Shown: positions 17,464 through 26,227 of the stretch, in pieces | Layout: the number at the start of each line of letters is the position of its first letter | Numbering within the stretch: the first letter of the stretch is position 1 | Source: Superficieibacter sp. HKU1 | GTDB lineage: Bacteria > Pseudomonadota > Gammaproteobacteria > Enterobacterales > Enterobacteriaceae | Reading direction: 5' to 3' | Assembly (NCBI RefSeq): GCF_029319185.1 | Contig: NZ_CP119754.1 | Span: 3,596,001-3,660,000, forward strand | DNA: 64,000 nt | The notes under the pieces: generated by a model | What the model saw: only the letters and a program-made list of their open reading frames with translations | Databases searched by the model: none | Told to the model about the DNA's origin: nothing | Translations under genes and position numbers: made by a program

Positions 17464-18372
17464 TTAAAAGTATCCCTGACGTTTCTTCAGCTCCATCGAG
17501 CCGGCCTGGTCGCGGTCAATCACGCGCCCCTGACGTTCACTGGTGGTGGAAACCAGCATCTCTTCAATGATTTCCGGCAGCGTTTGCGCCTGCGACTCGA
17601 CCGCGCCGGTCAGCGGCCAGCAGCCAAGGGTGCGAAAACGCACCATCCGCTGCTGGATCACTTCGCCCGGTTGCAAATCAATGCGTCCGTCGTCAATCAT
17701 CATCAACATGCCATCACGCTCCAGCACCGGACGCTCAGCGGCTAAATAAAGCGGCACGATGTCGATATTTTCCAGCCAGATATACTGCCAGATATCCTGT
17801 TCGGTCCAGTTGGACAGCGGGAAGACGCGGATGCTTTCGCCCTTATTCACCTGGCCGTTATAGTTGTGCCACAGTTCCGGACGCTGGTTTTTCGGGTCCC
17901 AGCGATGGAAACGGTCGCGGAAAGAGTAAATACGCTCTTTGGCGCGCGATTTTTCTTCATCGCGACGCGCGCCGCCAAATGCCGCGTCAAAACCGTATTT
18001 ATTCAGCGCCTGCTTCAGCCCCTCGGTTTTCATAATATCGGTATGTTTTGCGCTGCCGTGCACAAATGGGTTGATCCCCATTGCCACCCCTTCCGGGTTC
18101 TTATGCACCAGCAGCTCGCAGCCATAGGCTTTAGCGGTACGGTCGCGGAACTCGTACATTTCACGGAACTTCCAGCCGGTATCGACGTGCAGCAGCGGAA
18201 ACGGCAGCGTCCCCGGATAGAACGCTTTACGCGCCAGGTGCAGCATGACGCTGGAGTCTTTACCAATTGAGTAAAGCATCACCGGATTAGAAAACTCGGC
18301 GGCAACTTCACGGATAATATGGATGCTTTCCGCCTCCAGTTGCCGCAGGTGAGTCAGTCGTTTTTGATCCAT
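17464..18372 (-). CDS. cysD: Sulfate adenylyltransferase subunit 2
   Basis: 302 residues, the E. coli length. The adenine nucleotide alpha-hydrolase PP-loop is YSIGKDSSVMLHLA; KAFYPGTLPFPLLHVDTGWKF, FGGARRDEEKSRAKER and PLSNWTEQDIWQYI are conserved ATP-sulfurylase blocks. CysD adenylates sulfate. It begins nine bases after cysG, so all four genes form one operon. Confidence 0.98.
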   Translation of the reverse strand: MDQKRLTHLRQLEAESIHIIREVAAEFSNPVMLYSIGKDSSVMLHLARKAFYPGTLPFPLLHVDTGWKFREMYEFRDRTAKAYGCELLVHKNPEGVAMGINPFVHGSAKHTDIMKTEGLKQALNKYGFDAAFGGARRDEEKSRAKERIYSFRDRFHRWDPKNQRPELWHNYNGQVNKGESIRVFPLSNWTEQDIWQYIWLENIDIVPLYLAAERPVLERDGMLMMIDDGRIDLQPGEVIQQRMVRFRTLGCWPLTGAVESQAQTLPEIIEEMLVSTTSERQGRVIDRDQAGSMELKKRQGYF

Positions 18373-18381
18373 AACCGTTCC

Positions 18382-19818
18382 TTAAGCCAGATTAACCACG
18401 GATGCGCTGAACGCTTCCGCACCTGTTGTGTGTTGAAACCAGGCCAGCTCGTGATGCAGATTCACCACCTCGCCGATCACCAGCAGAGCAGGCATCGGCG
18501 CATCTTTAGCCAGGTTTTCGAGTTGTTGTAATGTGCCCGTGCTGACCGTCTGGTCAGCACGCGTGCCGCGCGAAATCACCGCCACCGGCGTATGTTCATG
18601 TCGGCCATGCTGAATAAGCTGCGCGCTGATTTCCGCGGCTTTCATGGTGCCCATGTAAATCGCCAGCGTCTGACGGCTCTGCGCCAGCTGCGCCCAGTCA
18701 AACGGGGCGCTGTCGGGCTTATAATGTCCGGTCACAAAAGTGACGCTTTGCGCATGTTCGCGGTGGGTCAGCGGAATGCCCGCATACGCCGTCGCGCCGG
18801 AAGCGGCCGTCACGCCAGGCACCACCTGAAACGGAATGCCGGCTGCGGCGGCGGCCTGCAGTTCTTCTCCGCCGCGCCCGAAAATAAACGGATCGCCGCC
18901 TTTCAGGCGCACCACGGTTTTACCCTCCCGCGCTGCCTCAATCAGCATCTGATTGGTTTCATGCTGCGGCACCGCGTGTTTACCGGCGCGTTTCCCCACG
19001 CAGATCAGCTCCGCATCGCGGCGCACCAGTTCGCGAATTTCCTCAGTCACCAGATGATCGTAAAACACCACGTCGGCCTGCTGGAGCACCTGCAAGCCCC
19101 GCAGGGTCAGCAGTCCGGCATCGCCCGGCCCCGCGCCGACCAGAATAATTTCACCCTGCACGCGCGCCGGCTGGCGTAATGTCTCTTCCAGCACCTGTTC
19201 GGCAGCCTGCTGATTTCCCGCTGCCATCAGGCTGGCGAAGCGCCCGCGAAAGGCGCGCTCCCAGAACCGTCGACGTTCCGCCGTAGAGTGAAGATGCGTT
19301 TTAATACGCTCCCGCCAGCGGCCAGCTACCTCCGCCATCTTCCCCAGATCTTTCGGCAGCAGCGCCTCAATTTTTTCCCGCAGCAGGCGCGCCAGTACCG
19401 GCGCATTACCGCCGGAAGAGATCGCCACCAGCAGCGGCGAACGATCGACAATCGACGGAAAGATAAACGAGCACAGCGGCTGGTTATCGACAACGTTAAC
19501 CAGCCGGTGACGGGCGTTTGCCGCCGCGAATACGCGCTGATTCAGTTCACCGTCATCGGTGGCGGCAATCACCAGAAAAACCTCGTCGATTTGCGGTTCA
19601 GCAAATTCCGTCGCCCGCCAGTGGATCTGCTGCTGTTCAGCCAGGCTGGCCAGTTCTGCATTAAGACGCGCGGCCACCACCTGCACTCTGGCTCCTGCCC
19701 GGCGCAGGAACGCAATTTTACGGCTGGCAATTTCGCCGCCGCCAATAACCAGTACGGGGCGATCTTTCAGGGCAGCAAACAGGGGCAGGTATTCCACAGC
19801 GTAACGACTCACAAACAT
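18382..19818 (-). CDS. cysG: Siroheme synthase, cys-operon type
   Basis: 478 residues. The N-terminal bifunctional dehydrogenase/ferrochelatase has VIGGGEIASRK and PSIVDRSPLLVAISSGG; the C-terminal uroporphyrinogen III methyltransferase has VGAGPGDAGLLTLRG, VVRLKGGDPFIFGRGGEE and the AGIPLTHRE block. It converts uroporphyrinogen III to siroheme, the cofactor of CysI. The sequence differs clearly from the E. coli CysG encoded near nirB and ends in VVNLA, like the second copy found upstream of cysD in Klebsiella-type genera. Start uncertain: ATG at 19818 or GTG at 19797 (VEYLPLF, which fits the family start); neither has a strong ribosome site. Confidence 0.93.
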   Translation of the reverse strand: MFVSRYAVEYLPLFAALKDRPVLVIGGGEIASRKIAFLRRAGARVQVVAARLNAELASLAEQQQIHWRATEFAEPQIDEVFLVIAATDDGELNQRVFAAANARHRLVNVVDNQPLCSFIFPSIVDRSPLLVAISSGGNAPVLARLLREKIEALLPKDLGKMAEVAGRWRERIKTHLHSTAERRRFWERAFRGRFASLMAAGNQQAAEQVLEETLRQPARVQGEIILVGAGPGDAGLLTLRGLQVLQQADVVFYDHLVTEEIRELVRRDAELICVGKRAGKHAVPQHETNQMLIEAAREGKTVVRLKGGDPFIFGRGGEELQAAAAAGIPFQVVPGVTAASGATAYAGIPLTHREHAQSVTFVTGHYKPDSAPFDWAQLAQSRQTLAIYMGTMKAAEISAQLIQHGRHEHTPVAVISRGTRADQTVSTGTLQQLENLAKDAPMPALLVIGEVVNLHHELAWFQHTTGAEAFSASVVNLA

Positions 19819-19832
19819 CAGGTATTAGGGGG

Positions 19833-19862
19833 ACTATAGGGCCCGCCTTAGATCAAATGAAA
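19833..19862 (-). promoter_or_regulatory. Probable cysGDNC promoter
   Basis: On the minus strand TATAGT (-10) is preceded after 18 bases by TTTCAT, a poor -35, as expected of a CysB-activated promoter. It lies about 15 bases before the first possible cysG start. CysB sites are too degenerate to place by eye. Confidence 0.35.
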
Positions 19863-19977
19863 TTACGAAATGGAATGAGTAGTTCCTCAAAGGAATAACA
19901 TCCGGGGAAAGCTAATATCAAAAAGTGCTTAACCCACGTATTTTCTGGACTTTAGGAGGATTTCAAATTGTGTAACG

Positions 19978-20013
19978 TCGATCACAGTTTCATACTGTGA
20001 GCGTCGAGTTTTT
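19978..20013 (+). promoter_or_regulatory. Hairpin in the iap leader
   Basis: TCACAGT and ACTGTGA pair around TTCAT; TCGA on each side extends the stem across a three-base bulge, and a GTTTTT tract follows. It sits 21 bases before the iap start, so it could attenuate or terminate a transcript entering from the left. Its role is inferred from shape alone. Confidence 0.35.
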
Positions 20014-20034
20014 GTATTTCTTTAAGGATATTTT

Positions 20035-21078
20035 ATGTTGTCCGCATCGCGCCGCAGCCTGGCTGCCCTGGCGTTCAGCGTATGCTTTGCCCTTCCCGCT
20101 CTGGCGAAATCGACACCTCCAGGAGAGTTTGCCAGTACTCAGGCTCGCTATATTGCCACCTATTTTCCCGGCCGCATGACCGGCACGCCCGCAGAGATGC
20201 TGGCAGCGGATTATCTGCGCCAGCAGTTTGCCACCATGGGCTACCAAAGTGATATACGGACGTTCCACGGTCGCTACCTTTATACCTCCGCAGATAAACA
20301 GCAGAACTGGCATAACGTTACGGGCAGCACGGTCATTGCCGCCCATGAAGGCCGTGCCAAACAGCAGATCGTGATTATGGCGCACCTGGACACGTATGCG
20401 CCGCACAGCGATGCGGATGTGGCGCATAATCTGGGCGGGCTGACGCTACAGGGCATTGACGACAACGCCGCCGGGCTGGGGGTGATGCTCGAACTCGCCG
20501 CCGCCCTGAAAAATATTCCGACGCAGTACGGCATTCGCTTTATTGCTACCAGCGGCGAGGAAGAAGGCAAGCTCGGTGCAGAGAGTTTGCTCTCTCGCAT
20601 GAGCGACGCCGAGAAGAAAAATACCCTGCTGGTCATTAATCTCGATAATCTTATTGTCGGTGACAAACTCTATTTTAACAGCGGTAAAAGCACGCCCGCG
20701 GCCGTACGCACACTTACCCGCGATCGGGCGCTGGTGATTGCCAGAAATCATGGCATCGCGGCTACCATTAATCCCGGCCTAAATTCCGCTTATCCTGAAG
20801 GCACCAGCTGCTGCAATGACGCCGAACCTTTCGATAAGGCCGGCATTCCGGTGCTGTCGGTTGAAGCAACCAACTGGTCGCTGGGGAATAAAGACGGCTA
20901 TCAGCAGCGCAAAAAATCGCGCGATTTCCCGGCGGGAAAAAGCTGGCATGACGTGCGTATTGATAATCAGCAGTATATCGATAAGGCGCTGCCGGGCCGG
21001 ATTGCGCACCGTAGCCGGGATGTGGTGAACGTGATGCTGCCGCTGGTGAAGGAGCTGGCGAAGGCGGGAAAAAAATAG
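20035..21078 (+). CDS. iap: Alkaline phosphatase isozyme conversion aminopeptidase Iap
   Basis: 347 residues. A Sec signal peptide (RRSLAALAFSVCFALPALA) ends near residue 24. The M28 zinc aminopeptidase motifs are MAHLDTYAPHSD, GIDDNAAGLGVMLELA and SGEEEGKLGAESLL. In E. coli the periplasmic enzyme trims the N-terminal arginine of alkaline phosphatase, changing its isozyme pattern. TTTAAGGA before the ATG is a good ribosome site. It is divergent from cysG. In E. coli the CRISPR-Cas locus follows iap; here only 92 bases separate it from the convergent cysH. Confidence 0.95.
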   Translation: MLSASRRSLAALAFSVCFALPALAKSTPPGEFASTQARYIATYFPGRMTGTPAEMLAADYLRQQFATMGYQSDIRTFHGRYLYTSADKQQNWHNVTGSTVIAAHEGRAKQQIVIMAHLDTYAPHSDADVAHNLGGLTLQGIDDNAAGLGVMLELAAALKNIPTQYGIRFIATSGEEEGKLGAESLLSRMSDAEKKNTLLVINLDNLIVGDKLYFNSGKSTPAAVRTLTRDRALVIARNHGIAATINPGLNSAYPEGTSCCNDAEPFDKAGIPVLSVEATNWSLGNKDGYQQRKKSRDFPAGKSWHDVRIDNQQYIDKALPGRIAHRSRDVVNVMLPLVKELAKAGKK

Positions 21079-21104
21079 CGTTTTTGCCGATAGCGAAAAC
21101 ATAC

Positions 21105-21148
21105 CTTATCGGGTCTGAACCGGTCCGGTCATTTCCAGACCCGATAAG
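21105..21148. terminator. Long palindrome between convergent iap and cysH
   Basis: CTTATCGGGTCTG and its exact complement CAGACCCGATAAG are separated by 18 bases, a 13-pair stem. It can fold in RNA from either strand and probably ends both transcripts, although no U tract follows directly. Confidence 0.6.
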
Positions 21149-21170
21149 CGTCATGTCGCTGGATAAAGCA

Positions 21171-21905
21171 TTACCCCTCGTGCAGCCCGCACTCTCTTTT
21201 CAGCCCAAAGAACCGCGTCTCCTCTTCCGCCATTCCCGGCTCCCATTTGCGGGTAGTATGGGTATCCCCCACGGACAAATAACCTTCATCCCACAGCGGA
21301 TGGTATTTCAGGCCGTGCTTTTGCAAATACTGATAGACCGTGCGGTTATCCCAGTCGATGATCGGCAGTACCTTAAACACGCCGCGCTGTATGCCGAGCA
21401 CCGGAAGATGAGCGCGGCTGCCGGACTGTTCCCGGCGCAGACCGGCGAACCAGGTTTGGGCGTTAAGATCGGTCAGCGCCCGGTTCATCGGCTCGACTTT
21501 ATTGATCTCATTGTATTTCTCAATGCCTTCAACGCCCTGCTCCCACAGTTTGCCATAGCGGGCTTCCTGCCAGGCAGGGCTTTCATTTGCCCGGTAGACG
21601 TTGAGGTTTAGCTTGAGTTTGTCCGTTAACTCATCAATAAACCGGTAGGTTTCCGGGAACAGATAACCGGTATCGGTCAGGATCACCGGGATGTCCGGGC
21701 TGATCTGATTGACCAGATGCAGACTGACCGCCGCCTGAATGCCAAAGCTTGAGGAGAGGACGTATTCACCGGGCAGATTTTCCAGCGCCCAGGCTACGCG
21801 ATCTTCTGCGGTGAGCGTTTCCAGCCGGGTATTAGTCTCCGCAAGCGCCTGCTCGCGCTCCGCTTTCGGGAGTTCATTGAGGGCTTTTAGATCGAGTATG
21901 GACAT
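21171..21905 (-). CDS. cysH: Phosphoadenylylsulfate reductase
   Basis: 244 residues, the E. coli length. SSSFGIQAAVSLHL is the PP-loop-like PAPS site, and the single catalytic cysteine is in the C-terminal ECGLHEG; no extra CC pairs for an Fe-S cluster are seen, so it is the PAPS type. CysH reduces PAPS to sulfite with thioredoxin. Third gene of cysJIH, 105 bases after cysI with a REP element in the gap. Confidence 0.98.
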   Translation of the reverse strand: MSILDLKALNELPKAEREQALAETNTRLETLTAEDRVAWALENLPGEYVLSSSFGIQAAVSLHLVNQISPDIPVILTDTGYLFPETYRFIDELTDKLKLNLNVYRANESPAWQEARYGKLWEQGVEGIEKYNEINKVEPMNRALTDLNAQTWFAGLRREQSGSRAHLPVLGIQRGVFKVLPIIDWDNRTVYQYLQKHGLKYHPLWDEGYLSVGDTHTTRKWEPGMAEEETRFFGLKRECGLHEG

Positions 21906-21927
21906 AGGTTCCTCACTTTTGGCGTTC

Positions 21928-21959
21928 TGCCGGGTGGCGCTGCGCTTACCCGGCCTACA
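21928..21959. repeat. REP element between cysI and cysH
   Basis: GCCGGGTGGCGCTGCGCTTA followed by CCCGGCCTACA has the form of an enterobacterial repetitive extragenic palindrome. Such elements lie in intercistronic gaps, can protect upstream mRNA and bind gyrase or IHF; here it may lower cysH expression relative to cysJI. Confidence 0.8.
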
Positions 21960-22010
21960 TTTTACGGTAGCCGCCTCTTCAGGCGAAGCTGCCCTCTGGC
22001 GCAGTTCCGG

Positions 22011-23723
22011 TTACTCCCAGAGATCCCTTGCGGGATCGAGCACCGGGCGAATGATGCCCGCACGCACCGTAAAGTCGCCGAAGCCTTCACCCGCTTCGCG
22101 CTCTTTCGCCCAGCGCCCGACTAACTCGTCAATCGTGTCGAGAATTTCAGGTTCGGTAATATTTTCACGATACATCCGCGGGATCCGTGTCCCGATGCGG
22201 TTGCCGCCAAGGTGCAGGTTGTAGCGTCCCGGTGCTTTGCCTACCAGCCCCAGTTCGGCCAGCATTGCTCGCCCACAGCCGTTTGGACAGCCGGTAACGC
22301 GCATCACGATATGCTCATCCGGGATACTGTGCTTCTCCAGTACGGCTTCCACTTTATCCGTGAACGACGGCAGAAAGCGCTCGGCTTCGGCCATCGCCAG
22401 TGGGCAGGTCGGGAACGACACGCAGGCCATGGAGTTCTCGCGCTGCGGCTTCACGGCATTCATCAGGCCATGTTCGCGGGCCAGCTTCTCGATTTTTGCC
22501 TTCTGGCTATCCGGCACACCGGCAATAATCAGGTTCTGATTAGCGGTAATGCGGAATTCGCCTTTATGGATCTTCGCGATCTCCAGCAGCCCGGTTTTCA
22601 GCGGACGTCCCGGATAATCAAGAATACGTCCGTTCTCAATAAACAGCGTCAGATGCCATTTATTGTCGATGCCTTTTACCCAGCCGATGCGATCGCCGCG
22701 ACCAGTGAATTCGTACGGACGGATCGGCTCAAATGTAATGCCCGCCCGGCGTTCCACTTCCGCTTTAAAGGTCTCGACGCCGACGCGCTCCAGGGTATAT
22801 TTGGTTTTCGCGTTTTTACGATCGGTACGGTTGCCCCAGTCGCGCTGGGTTGTCACCACGGCTTCCGCCACCGCCAGGGTATGCTCCAGCGGCAGGTAGC
22901 CAAACTCGCTCGCGGTACGAGCATAGGTTTTTTTATTACCGTGCTCAATGGACAAACCGCCGCCGACCAGCAGGTTGAAGCCCACCAGTTTGCCGTTCTC
23001 TGCAACCGCGACGAAGTTCATGTCGTTGGCGTGCAGATCGATATCGTTCTGCGGCGGGATCACGACCGTGGTTTTGAACTTACGCGGCAGATAGGTCTGG
23101 CCGAGGATCGGTTCCTCATCGGTCGTAGCGACTTTCTCCTGATCGAGCCAGATCTCCGCATAGGCACGGGTGCGCGGCAGCAGATGTTCGGAGATCTTCT
23201 TCGCCCACTCGTAGGCTTCGGCATGAAGCTGAGATTCATACGGGTTCGACGTACACAGCACGTTACGGTTCATGTCGTTGGCGGTCGCCAGCGCGTCCAG
23301 CCCAACTGAATGCAGCATCTGGTGTACCGGCTTCACGTTCTTTTTCAGGATGCCGTGGAACTGGAACGTCTGACGGTTCGTCAGGCGGATACTGCCGTAA
23401 ATCGTATTCTCGCCCGCAAACTTATCTATCGCCTGCCACTGTTGAGTGGTGATCACCCCACCCGGCAGACGGCAGCGCAGCAGCATCGCATGACGCGGCT
23501 CCAGCTTCTGCTCCGCACGCTCGGCGCGGATATCACGATCGTCCTGCTGATACATGCCGTGAAAGCGGATCAGCAGGAAGTTGTCGCCTTTAAAGCCGCC
23601 GGTCAGACCATCATTTAAATCTTCGGCAATGGTGCCGCGCAGGTAGTTGCTTTCGAGCTTCATGCGCTCGGCATCAACCAGTTTACCTTCGACCACCAGT
23701 GGGCCTGGATGTTTTTCGCTCAT
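22011..23723 (-). CDS. cysI: Sulfite reductase hemoprotein beta subunit
   Basis: 570 residues, the family length. The 4Fe-4S and siroheme ligands are in ACVSFPTCPLAMAEAER and RVTGCPNGCGRAM. The subunit accepts electrons from CysJ and reduces sulfite to sulfide in six steps. It overlaps the cysJ stop (ATG ends where TAA begins, sharing a base at 23723). Second gene of the CysB-controlled operon cysJIH. Confidence 0.98.
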   Translation of the reverse strand: MSEKHPGPLVVEGKLVDAERMKLESNYLRGTIAEDLNDGLTGGFKGDNFLLIRFHGMYQQDDRDIRAERAEQKLEPRHAMLLRCRLPGGVITTQQWQAIDKFAGENTIYGSIRLTNRQTFQFHGILKKNVKPVHQMLHSVGLDALATANDMNRNVLCTSNPYESQLHAEAYEWAKKISEHLLPRTRAYAEIWLDQEKVATTDEEPILGQTYLPRKFKTTVVIPPQNDIDLHANDMNFVAVAENGKLVGFNLLVGGGLSIEHGNKKTYARTASEFGYLPLEHTLAVAEAVVTTQRDWGNRTDRKNAKTKYTLERVGVETFKAEVERRAGITFEPIRPYEFTGRGDRIGWVKGIDNKWHLTLFIENGRILDYPGRPLKTGLLEIAKIHKGEFRITANQNLIIAGVPDSQKAKIEKLAREHGLMNAVKPQRENSMACVSFPTCPLAMAEAERFLPSFTDKVEAVLEKHSIPDEHIVMRVTGCPNGCGRAMLAELGLVGKAPGRYNLHLGGNRIGTRIPRMYRENITEPEILDTIDELVGRWAKEREAGEGFGDFTVRAGIIRPVLDPARDLWE

Positions 23724-25528
23724 TAGTAGACATCTCGCTGATAACGGCGCTCAACGCGCAGCTCACTTAAATATTCGTCCGCCGATTCGAGGTCCATGCC
23801 GCCGAATTCAGCTATCACTTCCAGCAAAGCCTGCTCAACGTCTTTCGCCATACGATTGGCGTCGCCGCAGACATAAATATGGGCACCATCGTTTATCCAG
23901 CGCCACAGCTCTGCGCCCTGTTCGCGCAGTTTATCTTGTACGTATATTTTTTCTTTTTGGTCACGAGACCAGGCCAGATCGATACGGCTCAGCACGCCCT
24001 CTTTAACGTAGCGCTGCCATTCCACCTGATAGAGAAAATCTTCGGTGAAATGGGGATTACCAAAAAACAGCCAGTTTTTACCCGGCGCTTCATCGGCGGC
24101 GCGCTGCTGCATAAAGGCGCGGAACGGCGCGATACCGGTACCGGGGCCAATCATGATCACCGGCGTTTCAGGATTTGCAGGCAGGCGGAAGTTATCGTTA
24201 TGCTCGATAAAGATCCGCACTTCGCCCTCGTCTTCAACACGATCGGCGAGGAAACTGGAAGCGCCACCCGCACGGGCACGGCCTTCCACTTCGTAGCGCA
24301 CGACGCCAACGGTAACGTGAACTTCGTTTTCAGCTTCCGCCTGAGCAGAAGCGATGGAATACAGGCGCGGCGTCAGCGGACGCAGCAGATCGATCAGGGT
24401 CTGGGCATCCAGTTGCGCAGGGGAAAAACGCACCATATCGACAATCGGCGTGATAGCCGCGTAGTGCTGAAGCTGCGCTTTGTCGCCGGCCAGCGGCAGC
24501 AATGCCTCACTGCGTGAAAGCGTCGCGTAGTTCTCAACGATATTGGCCGTGTTAACCGTCAGTTCAAAATGCCACTGCAATGCTTCGGCCAGCGGCAGCG
24601 TTTTACCGTCCACCGTGACCGGCTCATCGCCCTTCAGCCACAGCAGTTCGATCAGTTCATTGACCAGCGCAGGATCGTTTTGATACCAGACGCCGAGCGC
24701 GTCGCCCGGCTGATAGCGCAGACCAGAATCCCCGAGGTCGATTTCAATATGGCGAACGTCTTTTTCCGAGTTGCGCCCGGTGATTTTTTGATTCACCGAG
24801 AGCGCCGCCGCCAGCGGCGCTTCTTTAGTATAGGGGCTGGAGTGAACCTCATTCACCGCGCCGGCTGCCGTGGCGGCGGCCTGTGCTGGCGTCTCTTTCG
24901 GTACGCGGGCTTTCAGGATCTCAACCACCCGCGCGCGCCATTCGGCGGCGGCATTTTGGTACTCGACGTCAGCATCAACGCGGTCCAGCAGACGTTCACC
25001 GCCCAGTTCCGCCAGCCTTCCGTCAAAATCTTTCCCGCACTGACAAAAGAATTCATAAGAGGTGTCGCCAAGACCAAAGACCGCAAAGGCGGTATTCTCC
25101 AGCTTCGGCGCTTTTTTGGAGGTCAGGAATTTATGCAGAGCTACCGCTTCCTCCGGCGGCTCCCCTTCCCCCTGCGTGGAGGCAACGACAACCAGCAGTT
25201 TTTCATTGACGATTTGTTTGAATTTATAGTCGCCCGCGTTGACCAGGTTAACGTTAAGTTTGGCTGCCAGCAGATCGTCACGCAGTGCTTCCGCTACGCG
25301 GCGGGCATTGCCGGTCTGCGACGCTGAGAGCAGGGTAATGGTGGTGGTTTCTGCGACCGGAGCAGGTGCCGCGACGGCAGCGCCGGGCTGCTGATTTAGC
25401 ACGCCCCAAAAATAGCCGGACACCCAGGCAAGCTGGGTCGGGGTTAAATCGGTCGTGGCCGCCTGGAGGCGCGCCAGTTGCTCCGGGTTTAGCGGAAGCA
25501 AAGCGGAAGGTGGGGCCTGTGTCGTCAT
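23723..25528 (-). CDS. cysJ: Sulfite reductase flavoprotein alpha subunit
   Basis: 601 residues. A flavodoxin-like FMN domain (SASQTGNARRVAEAL, TQGEGEPPEEA) is followed by the FAD domain (PRLYSIASAQ) and NADPH domain (IGPGTGIAPFRAFM, and the terminal RYQRDVY). It passes electrons from NADPH to CysI. The start at 25528 gives MTTQAPPSALLPL, the family N-terminus. Ten bases upstream a repeated CATGACGACGCATGACGAC pattern creates a second out-of-frame ATG, probably an accidental duplication. The Pro/Ala linker near residue 60 and the one near 215 differ in length from E. coli. Confidence 0.98.
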   Translation of the reverse strand: MTTQAPPSALLPLNPEQLARLQAATTDLTPTQLAWVSGYFWGVLNQQPGAAVAAPAPVAETTTITLLSASQTGNARRVAEALRDDLLAAKLNVNLVNAGDYKFKQIVNEKLLVVVASTQGEGEPPEEAVALHKFLTSKKAPKLENTAFAVFGLGDTSYEFFCQCGKDFDGRLAELGGERLLDRVDADVEYQNAAAEWRARVVEILKARVPKETPAQAAATAAGAVNEVHSSPYTKEAPLAAALSVNQKITGRNSEKDVRHIEIDLGDSGLRYQPGDALGVWYQNDPALVNELIELLWLKGDEPVTVDGKTLPLAEALQWHFELTVNTANIVENYATLSRSEALLPLAGDKAQLQHYAAITPIVDMVRFSPAQLDAQTLIDLLRPLTPRLYSIASAQAEAENEVHVTVGVVRYEVEGRARAGGASSFLADRVEDEGEVRIFIEHNDNFRLPANPETPVIMIGPGTGIAPFRAFMQQRAADEAPGKNWLFFGNPHFTEDFLYQVEWQRYVKEGVLSRIDLAWSRDQKEKIYVQDKLREQGAELWRWINDGAHIYVCGDANRMAKDVEQALLEVIAEFGGMDLESADEYLSELRVERRYQRDVY

Positions 25529-25831
25529 GCGTCGTCATGTTCCAGTAGCAAAGCTGTTTTCAATTAAAAAACAGAAGAGAATGTAAGGTTAACGACCAGG
25601 ATAATAACAATTAAAGAAGGGATGGAAATAATAAATAACCAAATCGACTAACCTGATTTTCAGATAGTTATTAGCGGGAAATCAGATTAATTAACTCCTT
25701 GATTGAATTAATAAAAATATAACCTTACGCTTTAGCGCAGTTGCTTCACCCGCTGTAGCGGTTTTAAAAGGTGATAAAAATTGTGCTTTCCGGTACTATG
25801 CGGCGGTTTTTTGTAAGACTGAGAATTCACC
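25529..25831. other. Divergent cysJ-queD promoter region
   Basis: 303 AT-rich bases carrying the cysJIH promoter (minus) and the queD promoter (plus). CTGTTTT and AAAACAG (25552-25572 region) form a small inverted repeat near cysJ. CysB sites are expected but not identifiable by eye. No open frame of note. Confidence 0.5.
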
Positions 25832-26194
25832 ATGTCCACCACGTTGTTTAAAGATTTCACCTTTGAAGCCGCTCACCATCTGCCGCACGTTCCGCAAGGC
25901 CATAAATGCGGCCGCCTGCACGGACACTCCTTTATGGTGCGTCTTGAAATCACCGGTGAAGTCGATCCGCATACCGGCTGGATTATCGATTTCGCCGAAC
26001 TGAAAGCGGCATTTAAGCCGACTTACGATCGTCTGGATCACTACTATCTGAATGATATTCCAGGGCTGGAGAATCCCACCAGTGAAGTGCTGGCGAAGTG
26101 GATTTGGGATCAGGTTAAACCGGCGCTTCCACTGCTGAGCGCGGTGATGGTGAAGGAAACCTGCACCGCGGGCTGCGTGTATCGCGGTGAGTGA
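25832..26194 (+). CDS. queD: 6-carboxy-5,6,7,8-tetrahydropterin synthase
   Basis: 120 residues. The zinc histidines are in FEAAHHLPH and the KCGRLHGHS motif, which also has the catalytic cysteine; the conserved ETCTAGC and the Asp-His pair in RLDHYYLN complete the PTPS-type site. QueD makes carboxytetrahydropterin from 7,8-dihydroneopterin triphosphate, the first step to preQ0 and queuosine. It converges on queE, which performs the next step, across a shared hairpin. Confidence 0.97.
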   Translation: MSTTLFKDFTFEAAHHLPHVPQGHKCGRLHGHSFMVRLEITGEVDPHTGWIIDFAELKAAFKPTYDRLDHYYLNDIPGLENPTSEVLAKWIWDQVKPALPLLSAVMVKETCTAGCVYRGE

Positions 26195-26198
26195 TTCA

Positions 26199-26220
26199 CC
26201 CTCTCCCGACCGGGAGAGGG
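26199..26220. terminator. Hairpin between convergent queD and queE
   Basis: CCCTCTCCCG and CGGGAGAGGG make a ten-pair stem flanked by GGTGATTCA on one side and AAAACC on the other; on the minus strand TTTT precedes it. It probably ends both transcripts. The same core recurs near 62522, so it belongs to a dispersed family. Confidence 0.65.
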
Positions 26221-26227
26221 AAAACCA

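Noticed and set aside
19970..19988. CRP-like TGTGT...TCACA upstream of iap
   Set aside because: The half-sites are eight bases apart, not six, so the spacing is wrong for CRP.
19819..21170. Possible CRISPR repeats around iap
   Set aside because: No direct repeats with regular spacers are present; the only structure is a single palindrome.
22212..23309. 365-codon plus-strand frame opposite cysI
   Set aside because: Complementary-strand shadow of a GC-rich gene; cysI is certain on the other strand.
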